Shown here: piece after piece, positions 35,855 to 45,117 of the stretch | How positions within the stretch are numbered: the first letter of the stretch is position 1 | Layout of the letters: each line of letters begins with the position of its first letter | NCBI GenBank assembly: GCA_018644665.1 | Contig: JABGQA010000054.1 | Location: 1-55,726, forward strand | Source: Candidatus Poribacteria bacterium | GTDB lineage: Bacteria; Poribacteria; WGA-4E; GCA-2687025 | Length of the DNA stretch: 55,726 bases | Direction of reading: 5' to 3' | Notes under the pieces: generated by a model | The model's input: the letters and a program-made list of their open reading frames with translations, nothing else | Told to the model about the DNA's origin: nothing | Databases searched by the model: none | Program-made: the position numbers and the translations under genes

Positions 35855-37912
35855 TCAACCGGCCTCTATCACGAACCACGTGATCGCCTTCGCCCCGACC
35901 GAGACGGGCAGATCGACGCAATACCCGCGATCCAGTTCGTGCCGCGTCGCACCGCCATCCTGCTCGCGGATGCGGGCGGCGCGCGTCAGCCCGGTGTAAT
36001 AGAGCGGCAGGCGTAGCGTGGTCTCGATATGCCGATCCGTCGGGTTGAAGACCATCGCAAGGCCCTTCTCGCCCAACTCCGGGTTGACGTGCAGCATGCA
36101 ATCGACCGAACGCCCGTCGGCGCGCCGAACATGGATGATGTCCGAGTCGAGGATCGGGCGATACCTGTGGTAGAAGCCCGTCCACTTCTCGACGACCGCC
36201 TTCGTCTCGGGCGCGTCGAACAGTCGCGGCCCTCGATAGCACGCCTGAACGCCGCTCCCGAAGTTCTGGGCGAGATACCACTCGTACCCGGGCAGGTGGT
36301 CGCGTAGGGGCTCGAAGATCGCCGCCTCGCCGCCGCCGTGGTACTCCACGAGCGGCACGAACATCCATCCCATGCTTGGCGTCATCGCGTACGTCGCGTC
36401 GTAGATGTTCTGGCGGGCGATGGTGATCTGACGCCAGCGCGGCAGGCTGAAGTTCGTCTCGCGATACCCCATCCCGCACTTGTTCGAACCCGACAGAAAG
36501 TACGTGTCCGGCGTGTTGATGTAGACGCCACGCTTCCGGCACTCGCGGTAGAACCAGGCGCATCGCTCCCACTGCCGCACCTGCGAGTCGTCCAGCGAGT
36601 CGTGGTGTGGATGCGCCGTCGAAGCGCACACGTCGCCGTGGTACGGCCCGTCGGTCTCGATGACGTCCATCCCCGTGCGGTCGATGAAGTTCAGCACGCG
36701 TTCGAAGTAGCCGTCACTCCACCCACTCGCCAGACACGCGCTCTGTCCGAACTTGCTCCCCGGCTCGCCCGTATCGGGTGATATGCAGTCGTGCTCGGCG
36801 CCAACGCCACGCGAGGCGCACATGAGCGTATAGCCGCCCAGGAGGATGCCCTTGTCGTGGGCGTAGTCTGCCAGCGCCTTCATCTCGCCGATGTACGCGG
36901 CATCCTCGCTCTCGATGTTGTACCCACTCCCGAAGGTCATGATGACCATCTCGAAGCCGACTGCGGCGCACTGGTCGATGGCGGCCCGCACCGAGTCCGT
37001 GTCCGAACTGCGGACGTGCATCAGGACTGGGTTCTCGGTGACTTGTGGCGCGAGAGTGCGGTACATGCGGCGCCGCGCGAGGCCCTGCCGCTCGCGGTCG
37101 TCTGCGTCGTGGAGCAGAACCACGGTGCGGAACGATGACCAGGACTCCCCGGGATTCACCACTGCCCCGGGGCCGAGAGGGTAGTGGCTCTTCAGGAGGA
37201 TGGGGCTCTGGTATTCGTAGTCCACCTGCGTGAGGTAGTCCGCGTCGGGAACCCACGCCGTCGTGTCCATCCCGGCGAACGCGAACTCGCTCTCGACGTG
37301 AACGCGCGGCTTCTCATCCTCCGTGACGGCGAGAAGCTCCGTCACGAGCCCGTCGATGCGGACGGCCGCCTCGCCATCGTTGCGGAACGTGAGCCACTTC
37401 GCGAGGGCGGGCAGGCCCACGTACATCTCGTAGTGGACGAGCGCGCGGAGGCCCGTGGCGAGCGAATCGGGCGCCGCGAATTCCAGCGTGAGTCTCTTCC
37501 CTTCCGCCGGGAAAGGGGCGTCGGCCGAGTGGTTCGCAGGGCGCCACTCGTACGGCGCTTCGGGCTCGGAGACGGCGTACCCGACAAACTGGAACGCGTC
37601 CGGGTCGGCCGTCAGCTCGGACAACCCGGCGGGATCGAGGTATGCGTAGTCCGGCTGTCCCTTAAGCCCGCCGATCTCGACCGTCACGCCGTCGATCTCG
37701 GCGACCGCCTCCGGCTTGACGCCCCGCAGTACCGACGTGTCTGTCCCCAGGCGGCTCAACTCGACGGTCGCCGCATTCGGGTCCAGGCGGAACGCGCGGC
37801 GTACAAGGCCGTTCGACAGGACCAACTCCCGCGCGGCGCCATTCGACTTGGTCGACTGCCTCACGGTGACAGGGTCGTGGACGCGCGTGACTAGCCAATC
37901 CGAAGCGGTCAT
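35855..37912 (-). CDS. GH36-like (alpha-galactosidase-type) glycosidase
   Basis: A protein of about 685 residues. An N-terminal beta-sandwich (ARELVLSNGLVRRAFRLDPN) precedes a (beta/alpha)8 domain with FEMVIMTFGSGYNIES, KGILLGGYTLM, a FIDRTGMDVIETDGPYHGD strand carrying a candidate catalytic Asp, and a C-terminal beta domain. The arrangement resembles GH36/melibiase-like proteins, but the classical nucleophile motif (KxDxx) is not obvious, so the substrate is uncertain. No signal peptide is seen. The start at 37912 follows GGGAG. It lies 168 bases before the LamG gene on the same strand. Confidence 0.75.
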   Translation of the reverse strand: MTASDWLVTRVHDPVTVRQSTKSNGAARELVLSNGLVRRAFRLDPNAATVELSRLGTDTSVLRGVKPEAVAEIDGVTVEIGGLKGQPDYAYLDPAGLSELTADPDAFQFVGYAVSEPEAPYEWRPANHSADAPFPAEGKRLTLEFAAPDSLATGLRALVHYEMYVGLPALAKWLTFRNDGEAAVRIDGLVTELLAVTEDEKPRVHVESEFAFAGMDTTAWVPDADYLTQVDYEYQSPILLKSHYPLGPGAVVNPGESWSSFRTVVLLHDADDRERQGLARRRMYRTLAPQVTENPVLMHVRSSDTDSVRAAIDQCAAVGFEMVIMTFGSGYNIESEDAAYIGEMKALADYAHDKGILLGGYTLMCASRGVGAEHDCISPDTGEPGSKFGQSACLASGWSDGYFERVLNFIDRTGMDVIETDGPYHGDVCASTAHPHHDSLDDSQVRQWERCAWFYRECRKRGVYINTPDTYFLSGSNKCGMGYRETNFSLPRWRQITIARQNIYDATYAMTPSMGWMFVPLVEYHGGGEAAIFEPLRDHLPGYEWYLAQNFGSGVQACYRGPRLFDAPETKAVVEKWTGFYHRYRPILDSDIIHVRRADGRSVDCMLHVNPELGEKGLAMVFNPTDRHIETTLRLPLYYTGLTRAARIREQDGGATRHELDRGYCVDLPVSVGAKAITWFVIEAG

Positions 37913-38009
37913 TTCGCGTGCTCCCGGCGGAGGTTTGTCTGTTCGCGTTGCGCGTCCCGGCCGTGCCTGAGTCACGGGCTCCACATGCGCGACTCAGGCG
38001 GACGCAGAG

Positions 38010-38046
38010 CCGCCCCCGGACTCCAATCGGAGGCGTCCGGGGGCGG
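38010..38046 (-). terminator. hairpin terminator of the molybdopterin hydroxylase gene
   Basis: A perfect 11-bp GC-rich stem, CCGCCCCCGGA (38010-38020) and TCCGGGGGCGG (38036-38046), around a 15-base loop, 30 bases past the minus-strand stop at 38077. Confidence 0.7.
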
Positions 38047-38076
38047 TCTCACCGTTCTTGCGATGGTTGGCGCGGG

Positions 38077-40359
38077 CTACTTGCCCTCTTCCAGCATGCG
38101 CGCGAGGACATGGCTTGGGTTCATCGGCACGTGGTACATACGCACACCGACGGCGTCGTAGATCGCGTTCGCGATCGCCCCGACCGGCGGGACGACGCAC
38201 GCCTCGCCAACGCCACGGGCGCCGTACGGATGGTTCGGGTTCGGGACCTCAACCATGATGGTCTCGATAAGCGGCGTGTCGAGCGCCGTCGGCATGCGGT
38301 AGTCGAGGAAGCTCGCGTTGAGCAGATGTCCCTTGTCGTCGTAGAAGTACTCCTCGCTGAGCGCCCAGCCGATGCCCTGCACCGCGCCGCCCTCTAGTTG
38401 CCCTTCAACGTACGCCGGATGGATCGCCGTGCCGACATCCTGCGCGGCCGTGAAGCGGATGACATCGACCTTGCCGGTCTCTGTGTCCACCTCGACATCG
38501 ACGAGATGCGTCGCGAACGCCGCTCCGGCTCCGCTGCCATCCGACGTCGCCTCGCTGGCGATCGGGCCGCCCGTGCGGTTCGCCTGTCGCGCTACATCGG
38601 CGAAGGTCAGCGTTTCGTCGGGCTTGGCCTCGGATGTCATCGTGCCGGTTTGAGCGTGGTAGATGACCTGGTCGGCATCCACCTCCCAGAGCCTCGCCGC
38701 GCGACGGATGACCTCCTCCTTGATACGGAGGGCCGCCTCGTGGGACGCCTTACCCGTCTTCTGGATCACCGAGCTGCCGCCCGTAACGCTCGTGTACCCG
38801 ATGCCGTCCGTATCCGCGACCTGCGGGTTCACGTCTTCGGCGTCCAGGCCGAGCACTTCGGCGACGATCATCGCGCACGCCGCGCGCGAGCCGCCGATGT
38901 CCGTCGAGCCCTCGATGAGGTTCACCTTGCCGTCGGCTTGGACGGCGATGTACGCCGCTGCGGGCCCGCCGCCGTTGAACCAGAAGCCCGTCGCGACGCC
39001 GCGCCCGCGCTTCTTGTGGTCTTCCGCCGGCTGTTCCAGCGGCGTGTTCCAGTGATCCGAGTCCTTGACCTGCCTCAGTGTCTCCTGGTGGCCGATCACC
39101 CCGAGCATCGGCCCGTCCGCACGACGGTCGCCATCGACAACGCCGGTCTTCACCCGTAGTTCGAGTGGGTCGATCCCGAGCTTCTCGGCGAGTTCGTCCA
39201 TCGCAGCCTCGGCGGCGTACGCGGCGTTTGTCGCGCCCGGGGCCCGGTAGGCGCCCGACTTCGGTCGGTTGACGACCACGTCGTACGCGTCGATGCGCAC
39301 GTTTTCTAGCTTGTACGGAGCCAGCATCGTCCCAGCGGCAGCGCCGACCGGCGATCCCGGGAAGGCGCCAGCTTCGTACGCCAATTCCGTGTGGATCGCG
39401 GTGAGCGTGCCGTCGTTCTTCGCGCCGATCTTGATGTAGATGTGCGAGCCGGACGTTGGGCCGGTGGCCTGCAGGACCTCCGTGCGGCTCATGGTCATCT
39501 TCACGGGACGACCGGTCTTCTTGGAAAGGATCAGGGCCAGCGGCTCGAGGTAGACGGTGGTCTTCCCGCCGAATCCCCCACCGATCTCCATCGGCACGCA
39601 CTTGATCTTCGACACCGGGATCTTGCAAATGTCCGCCACCTCGCCACGGATGCCGAACGCGCCCTGCGTGCTTGTCCAGACCGTAACGCGCCCGTCGGGC
39701 TCGACGGCCACGGTCGCGGTCATCGGCTCGATGAAGCCCTGATGGATCGTGGAGGTCGTGTATTCGCGCTCGACGATCACGTCCGCTTCGGCGAAGCCGG
39801 CCTCGATGTCGCCCTGTTCGTTGCGGAAGTGCCGCGCGATGTTGCTCGTCTTCCCGTCTTCCTCGCCGATGCCCTGCATCTTCTGGTTGGGGTGCAGCAG
39901 GGGGGCGTCTTCCTTCATCGCGTCTTTCGCGAACATCACCGGCTCGAGCACGTCGTATTCGACCTCAATTAGGTCGAGCGCCTCCAGCGCTGTATGGGGG
40001 TCGGTCGCGGCGAGCGCGGCCACAGGATGGCCCTGATACAGCACCTTGCCCGTGGCGAGAACGCGGTTGCTCTCGTCGGCCAGGTTCGCGACGAGTTCGC
40101 CGACTTCGATGAGCTTGTCCGCAACGCGTGGAAGGTCACGGCTGGTCATCGTCGCTTTGACGCCCGGATGCGCCTCGGCCTTGCTGGTGTCTATCGAGAC
40201 CACGCGCGCGTGGGCGTGCGGGCTACGCAGGACGGCTCCGTGTAGCATCCCCGGCAGGTGGATATCGGCGCCGTACCGTGCCGCGCCGGTCACCTTGTCG
40301 ACGCCGTCGTGACGGATTGGGCGTGTGCCTACGACACGATACTTCTTGTCAGCTGCCAT
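38077..40359 (-). CDS. xanthine dehydrogenase/aldehyde oxidase family molybdopterin-binding large subunit
   Basis: A 760-residue molybdenum hydroxylase large subunit. DGVDKVTGAARYGADIHLPG opens the aldehyde-oxidase a/b hammerhead domain. EIGGGFGGKTTVYLEPLA, GAYRAPGATNAAYAAEAAMD and GTAIHPAYVEGQLEGGAVQG are standard molybdopterin-domain motifs, and GVGEACVVPPVGAIANAI contains the catalytic Glu. GAGGAG precedes the ATG. Members hydroxylate purines, aldehydes or aromatic carbons. The FAD and 2Fe-2S subunits that normally accompany it are absent from both flanks, so it must pair with subunits elsewhere or be an orphan. Confidence 0.95.
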   Translation of the reverse strand: MAADKKYRVVGTRPIRHDGVDKVTGAARYGADIHLPGMLHGAVLRSPHAHARVVSIDTSKAEAHPGVKATMTSRDLPRVADKLIEVGELVANLADESNRVLATGKVLYQGHPVAALAATDPHTALEALDLIEVEYDVLEPVMFAKDAMKEDAPLLHPNQKMQGIGEEDGKTSNIARHFRNEQGDIEAGFAEADVIVEREYTTSTIHQGFIEPMTATVAVEPDGRVTVWTSTQGAFGIRGEVADICKIPVSKIKCVPMEIGGGFGGKTTVYLEPLALILSKKTGRPVKMTMSRTEVLQATGPTSGSHIYIKIGAKNDGTLTAIHTELAYEAGAFPGSPVGAAAGTMLAPYKLENVRIDAYDVVVNRPKSGAYRAPGATNAAYAAEAAMDELAEKLGIDPLELRVKTGVVDGDRRADGPMLGVIGHQETLRQVKDSDHWNTPLEQPAEDHKKRGRGVATGFWFNGGGPAAAYIAVQADGKVNLIEGSTDIGGSRAACAMIVAEVLGLDAEDVNPQVADTDGIGYTSVTGGSSVIQKTGKASHEAALRIKEEVIRRAARLWEVDADQVIYHAQTGTMTSEAKPDETLTFADVARQANRTGGPIASEATSDGSGAGAAFATHLVDVEVDTETGKVDVIRFTAAQDVGTAIHPAYVEGQLEGGAVQGIGWALSEEYFYDDKGHLLNASFLDYRMPTALDTPLIETIMVEVPNPNHPYGARGVGEACVVPPVGAIANAIYDAVGVRMYHVPMNPSHVLARMLEEGK

Positions 40360-41029
40360 ATCGCGCTAACTCCTCGCCTACATGCTGGTGAATGTCTGCC
40401 GTTGGCCGGGCCGGTAAGCGACGTCGCCGGAGCAGTCGCGCCGGGGTGCAGGATACCGCAACAGAGCGCAGTTCGGCAACGGGGCGAAGCCGTGCCGGGT
40501 GTGCTCCTGAGCGGCTGTCGCTCGACGGCGCGGGTCATACAGCCTTGCGGAAGCATACACATGGAGGGCTTCGCTCACTGGGGAACGAAGAAGCACGGTG
40601 TGCTTCTGAGCGATGGGGTTCCCGAGTCACCTGCGGCATGTCGTTCCCGCCGACCAACCGTCCGTAACCACCCATCTGTGCCGGCGCCCACGGTCCATCA
40701 GTCCGATCGAACCCGGACGCGCGCCGAGACTCTTGCGCGGATGGGTTGGCGGTCTGGTGACGGGAAACGAGTGTCCCCGCGCAGATCCGGGCGAAACGGT
40801 CCGCGACCGGTGGCGTGTCGGCCCCATACCCCAACACCGCCCGTAATAGGCCGTTTCGGGAGCGCCAGCGTCTAAGTTCTCATTGGGTGTGTTTTCTCCA
40901 CGACGCGCGAGGCCGGGGCTCCGGCGCGCGCAACAGTGCAACGCGCAACGGCTCCCGCTGGGTGACGGCCGCCAGGCCGATCATCGTGGTCTCGCGGGTG
41001 GGTCGCGCCGTACAGGAGACGGATAGGGG
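40360..41029. other. gap without a supported gene
   Basis: These 670 bases separate the divergent molybdopterin and permease genes. No frame is convincing. At 40590-40606 there is a perfect hairpin, GAAGCAC-GGT-GTGCTTC, flanked by the outer arms CGCTCA (40572-40577) and TGAGCG (40607-40612). The stretch near 40845-40905 is relatively AT-rich and may hold a promoter for the permease genes. Confidence 0.35.
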
Positions 41030-42325
41030 ATGCGGTCAGTCGAGTCGGTGATGCAGGGCATCCGCGCCATTTTCGAGAACAAGCTACGGTCCTCCCTAAC
41101 GCTCCTCGGCATCATGATCGGCATCGCCGCGGTACTGGCGATGGTGTCCATCAGCGACGGCGCTCGCCAGATCGTCATGTCCGACATTGAGCGCATCGGT
41201 GGCAACAACCAATTCAGCATCTTCAAGGATCGCTGGAGCCGCCGTGGCGGCCGCTTCCGCCGCAACACCAGCCCCGAATACATGGTCTACGACGACGTCC
41301 TCGCCATCGAGCGCGAGTGCCCTTCCGTGATCGCGGTCATCCCGCGCGTCCCACAGTTCCGCGGCGTGAGCATCAGCACGGGCAAGGGCATGGAGGCGCG
41401 TGAGACGCGCGCCGGCTATCAGGGCACCACGAAGGCGCTCATGGAGAGCTGGGCGTGGTACCCCGAGGACGGACGCTTCGTCGAGGAGTCTGACGAGATC
41501 GACTGGAACCGCGCCGCGACGATTGGCGTCGACGTCGCGGACCAGTTGTTCCCCGAGGAAGATCCCGTCGGGATGCAGGTGAAGATCGGCGGCGAGAGGT
41601 TCACCGTCGTCGGCGTGATGACGTCCCGCGGGACGAGCATCCAGTACGGTTGGAACCTGGACAACATGGTCTTTATCCCGCTCTCGACGGCGCAGGTGCG
41701 GTTCCGGGGCAACGACGAGGTGCCCATGGTCTCCGTCCAGGCGGTGAGCACGGACAAGATCCCCAAGGCGATGGCGGAAGTAGAGGCCGTCCTGAAGCGG
41801 CGTCACAACGGCGACACGTTCTTCCGCATGTGGGCGCCCGGCACGGAGAACCTCGAATTCGTCACAACGGTAAGCACGCTGTTGCGTGTCGTTCTCGGGA
41901 CGATCGCGGGCTTCTCGCTGTTCATCGGCGGCGTGGGCATCATGAACATCATGCTCGTGTCCGTCACCGAACGCACGCGTGAGATCGGCTTGCGCAAGGC
42001 GCTCGGCGGGCGTAGGCGAGACATCCTCATCCAGTTCCTCATCGAGGCCGCGACGCTCTGTCTGGTCGGTGGCTTCCTCGGCATCGCGGTCGGCGTGGGC
42101 TTCGGCGTCGGCTCCGCGAAGGTTATCTCGAACCCGGTCATCGGTGGATTCATCGGCGGGTTGCTCGGGTTCCGTGGTGACTGGGTGGCCTGGCCGGTTT
42201 CGATCTCGATCCCCTGGATACTCATCTCGATCGTGGTGTCTCTGGCGGTTGGGTTGGTGTTCGGCCTGTTCCCCGCCTGGAAGGCCGCGCGGCTGACCCC
42301 AATCGACGCCCTACGCCACCAGTAG
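41030..42325 (+). CDS. MacB/FtsX-type ABC transporter permease (1)
   Basis: A 431-residue permease: an N-terminal helix (LRSSLTLLGIMIGIAAVLAMVSI), a large periplasmic MacB_PCD domain, and three C-terminal FtsX helices with the signature GGVGIMNIMLVSVTERTREIGLRKALGG. A basic segment (DRWSRRGGRFRRN) lies at the start of the periplasmic domain. It partners the next gene 19 bases downstream. Family members pump macrolides, peptides or lipoproteins with an ATPase and a membrane-fusion protein, neither of which is visible in this window. Confidence 0.92.
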   Translation: MRSVESVMQGIRAIFENKLRSSLTLLGIMIGIAAVLAMVSISDGARQIVMSDIERIGGNNQFSIFKDRWSRRGGRFRRNTSPEYMVYDDVLAIERECPSVIAVIPRVPQFRGVSISTGKGMEARETRAGYQGTTKALMESWAWYPEDGRFVEESDEIDWNRAATIGVDVADQLFPEEDPVGMQVKIGGERFTVVGVMTSRGTSIQYGWNLDNMVFIPLSTAQVRFRGNDEVPMVSVQAVSTDKIPKAMAEVEAVLKRRHNGDTFFRMWAPGTENLEFVTTVSTLLRVVLGTIAGFSLFIGGVGIMNIMLVSVTERTREIGLRKALGGRRRDILIQFLIEAATLCLVGGFLGIAVGVGFGVGSAKVISNPVIGGFIGGLLGFRGDWVAWPVSISIPWILISIVVSLAVGLVFGLFPAWKAARLTPIDALRHQ

Positions 42326-42344
42326 CAGCAGAGGAAGCCAAGCC

Positions 42345-43760
42345 GTGGACCCGAAGGCGATTCTGAACATCGCGCTGCTGAGCCTCTATGGCGCGTTGGG
42401 TGTGACGATCACCGTGCTACTGGCGTACGTCCTCTTCATGCGCGCGGGCCGCGAATCGCTGCGCATGGGCATCTCGGGTCTCAAGCGCAGCCCGTTGCGT
42501 ACGGGTCTCACCGCTTTCGGGATTATCATCGGCGTGGGGGCGGTCGTAGCGGTCATTTCGATGGGCGACGGCGCCAAGCAGATGGTCACTGACGAGGTGG
42601 CCTCGACGGGCGGCGTGTCTCTGATCGAGGTCTATCGCGACGCGTGGGACTCGCGAGGCGGCAGCACGGTCACCTCTCGGTCGCGCAACAACCGCCGATG
42701 GGGCCGTTCGCGTCGAAACCGCGCGAAGCCCATCGACTATACCGACTTCCAGAACATGCGCATGATGCTGACGACGGTCGACGGCATGTGCGCCGAAGAC
42801 GACTTCGGCGGCGGCATCATGTACAGCTACGGCGGCAAGGAGAAGGACGGCCCCATCATCGGCGCCACGCCCGACTACCCGAAGGTCTACAACTGGGGCG
42901 TCAAGGAGGGCCGCTTCATCACCGACAGCGATCTCGAGGCCGCGAACAAGGTGGTCGTGATCGGCTCGACGATCGCGGAGGATCTGTTCGGCGAGATCAG
43001 TCCTATCGGCGCGGAGATCCAGGCGACTCGTCAGTGGGGTCGACGTCGAGGCGGCCCGGGTAGCGCGGCGCTGCGCTTGCAGGTCATCGGCGTCATGAAC
43101 CCCAAGGGGGCGGGCGGGGCGACGGAGGGCTGGGACGAGCGCGTGATAATGCCGCTAACGGCGTTCCACAAGCGCGTCAAGGGCGACGAGGAGGTCGAGC
43201 GTCTCCGCGTTCGCGCCACGACTGTCGAGGACGTCCCGGCGACGATCGAGGAGATCAAGGTCATCCTCGGTCGCCGCCACGAGGACGCGGGCGCGTTCAC
43301 CTTCTGGACCGCGACCGAAGAGATCGCCACGGCCGAGCGTCTCGGCAGCATCCTCAAGCTGTTGATGGGCGTCGTCGCGGGCATCGCCCTGGTGGTCGCG
43401 GGCATCGGCATCATGAACATCATGCTCGTCTCCGTCACGGAGCGAACACGCGAGATCGGCCTCCGCAAGGCGTTGGGCGCCAAGCGTCGCGACGTCCTCT
43501 TCCAGTTCCTGATAGAGACGTCTGTGCTCAGTCTTTCGGGCGGACTGCTCGGCACCGGCTTCGGCGTGTTGCTCGCGCGCGGCTCGGCCGACCTCCTGAA
43601 GCGCTACGTGCTGTCCGGCGCCTCGTGGCCCGCCACGGTATCGACTGTTGGCATCGCCGTCGCGGTGAGTGTTGCGTTCCTGGTTGGCGTCGCCTCCGGC
43701 GTATACCCTGCGAGCCGCGCCGCCAGACTCACGCCAGTCGAGGCCCTCCGCACCGACTAG
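42345..43760 (+). CDS. MacB/FtsX-type ABC transporter permease (2)
   Basis: A 471-residue permease with an extra N-terminal helix (LLSLYGALGVTITVLLAYVLF) before the usual LRTGLTAFGIIIGVGAVVAV. The periplasmic domain and the C-terminal signature GIGIMNIMLVSVTERTREIGLRKALGAKR follow. A strongly basic run (SRSRNNRRWGRSRRNRAKP) sits where the first permease also has a basic segment. The GTG start follows GAGGAAG. With the first gene it could form a heterodimeric permease. No ATP-binding gene follows. Confidence 0.92.
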   Translation: MDPKAILNIALLSLYGALGVTITVLLAYVLFMRAGRESLRMGISGLKRSPLRTGLTAFGIIIGVGAVVAVISMGDGAKQMVTDEVASTGGVSLIEVYRDAWDSRGGSTVTSRSRNNRRWGRSRRNRAKPIDYTDFQNMRMMLTTVDGMCAEDDFGGGIMYSYGGKEKDGPIIGATPDYPKVYNWGVKEGRFITDSDLEAANKVVVIGSTIAEDLFGEISPIGAEIQATRQWGRRRGGPGSAALRLQVIGVMNPKGAGGATEGWDERVIMPLTAFHKRVKGDEEVERLRVRATTVEDVPATIEEIKVILGRRHEDAGAFTFWTATEEIATAERLGSILKLLMGVVAGIALVVAGIGIMNIMLVSVTERTREIGLRKALGAKRRDVLFQFLIETSVLSLSGGLLGTGFGVLLARGSADLLKRYVLSGASWPATVSTVGIAVAVSVAFLVGVASGVYPASRAARLTPVEALRTD

Positions 43761-43869
43761 CACGCTGTTTCGCGAGCCCATCATGAGTCGCGGACCGCTG
43801 CCGCAGGCTGTCGGCAGCGCCCTGATGCGGTGCTCCGCCGCAGTCGTCTGTACATGACATCAACAGACG

Positions 43870-43890
43870 TCTTCCCCTGGCAGGGGAAGA
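43870..43890. terminator. hairpin downstream of the permease pair
   Basis: A perfect 9-bp stem, TCTTCCCCT-GGC-AGGGGAAGA, 110 bases past the second permease stop. There is no T-tract on the plus strand, so its role as terminator is uncertain. The 43761-44048 stretch around it holds no gene that I can support. Confidence 0.4.
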
Positions 43891-44048
43891 TGGAGATGGG
43901 GTCCGAGTCGAGGCGCTGATACCCGGGTCCACGTTGCGTACAGAAGCCCGACACCCCAGCCGTGGCGACCGCCGACAAGGGGATGTGGCTACACACCCCA
44001 GCAGCCTCACGCGCCTAGTCAGCGCCCCATGGCGCGGCCACCGTCGGC

Positions 44049-44386
44049 CTACAGCTCGTAGACGTGCATACCGCTGGCCACGCGGTCTCCTTGCTCCTTG
44101 GCCCTGTCCCAGCACGCCGCGCGGCCGCGCCCGATGTACTCGCCGACCGGAAGCGCATGAGTCCCGCGAGCGCGATTAGGTCTCCCGTCCTGCCGTCGAT
44201 GCGGATCGTGAACTCAGAGTCCTCGACTAGGTCGAGCGGTACCTACGTCTCCAGGTTAGCCGGGCTCAGGCGACTCGCCATCGACCGCGTCTGGTACGCC
44301 TCGATTCGGAGCGGAAACAAGAAGTCCGTCTCAACCCGGGCGCGGTTGAGACCGAGGTGAGACGGAGGCGACACGCGCCACGTGGC
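44049..44386 (-). pseudogene. remnant of an unrecognised gene (in-frame TAG plus a 1-base frameshift)
   Basis: Reading the minus strand, 44386-44282 and onward gives protein-like sequence (VETDFLFPLRIEAYQTRS, MASRLSPANLET). It is interrupted by a TAG at 44245-44243 and continues in the same frame as VPLDLVEDSEFTIRIDGR and TGDLIALAGLM. Near 44145-44155 one base appears to be missing: shifting frame gives LPVGEYIGRGRAACWDRA and ends KEQGDRVASGMHVYEL with a stop at 44049. The protein quality on both sides of each break argues for a recently broken gene rather than chance. The family is not recognised. A 9-bp hairpin (GTCTCAACC/GGTTGAGAC) lies at 44328-44352 within it. Confidence 0.6.
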
Positions 44387-44588
44387 TCAGCGATGGCGTC
44401 CCCACGCCGACACCCGCTCTCAGGGTCGTGCGCGGGCGCCCGCAGGAGACGCAGAGGGCCGACAAGAGGCTCGACCTCCATGGGAGGCCTAACGACGCCC
44501 GCCTACTGGGCGGACATCGCCTGGCAGCCGCTCGGCGGGACCACGGTCAGCGCGAGAGCGCGCGCCCGCAGCACCCGCCGGCGACGCG

Positions 44589-45080
44589 CTACGCCACCGG
44601 CGCGCGACGAGAGTGCGGTATCCATCGGGACACCGACGCACAGTATTCGCGATACGGATCGCCGAACTTCCTGCGTAGCGTGCGCTCCTCGTAGAGGACC
44701 ACGCACAGATGAAGAACCAACCACACGGCGAGCGCGTATCCTAGGAGCCATGCGGACAGGTACGCGACCGCCTCGCCGAGGAGCGTCAGGACCATCCCCG
44801 CCATCATCGGGTTACGCATGTGACGGTACAGGCCGACCGTGACGTGCTCCCGTGGCGCGTCGAAGGGCACCGGCGTTCCCCGCCCCACATGCCCGAAATC
44901 CCACACGCAACGCGCCATCACGGCTACGCCCACGACGAACAGGGCCGTCCCCGCCACGACCGCCCACGGCGAGGTCGGTAGCATCGGCCCGCCGCCGAGA
45001 CGAAGGGTGAACCAGGGCCCGACGACCATCATGGGCCCGAGGACCACGGGGCCATACACCAGCAACTTCCGCCACAGCAT
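44589..45080 (-). CDS. isoprenylcysteine-methyltransferase-like membrane protein (copy 2)
   Basis: A 163-residue protein of the ICMT/PEMT-like methyltransferase family, with about four membrane helices. The SAM-binding C-terminal motif is GLYRHMRNPMMAGMVLTLLG followed by EERTLRRKFGDPYREYCASV and WIP. An AGGAGGGA lies upstream of the ATG. It is a paralog of the gene immediately upstream (37 bases away), with the same length and matching motifs, so the pair arose by tandem duplication. The substrate is unknown; such bacterial proteins may methylate lipids or small thiols or phenols. Confidence 0.88.
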   Translation of the reverse strand: MLWRKLLVYGPVVLGPMMVVGPWFTLRLGGGPMLPTSPWAVVAGTALFVVGVAVMARCVWDFGHVGRGTPVPFDAPREHVTVGLYRHMRNPMMAGMVLTLLGEAVAYLSAWLLGYALAVWLVLHLCVVLYEERTLRRKFGDPYREYCASVSRWIPHSRRAPVA

Positions 45081-45117
45081 GTAGCATCCCTCCTGTATCG
45101 CGCCGATCCGGGGCCGC

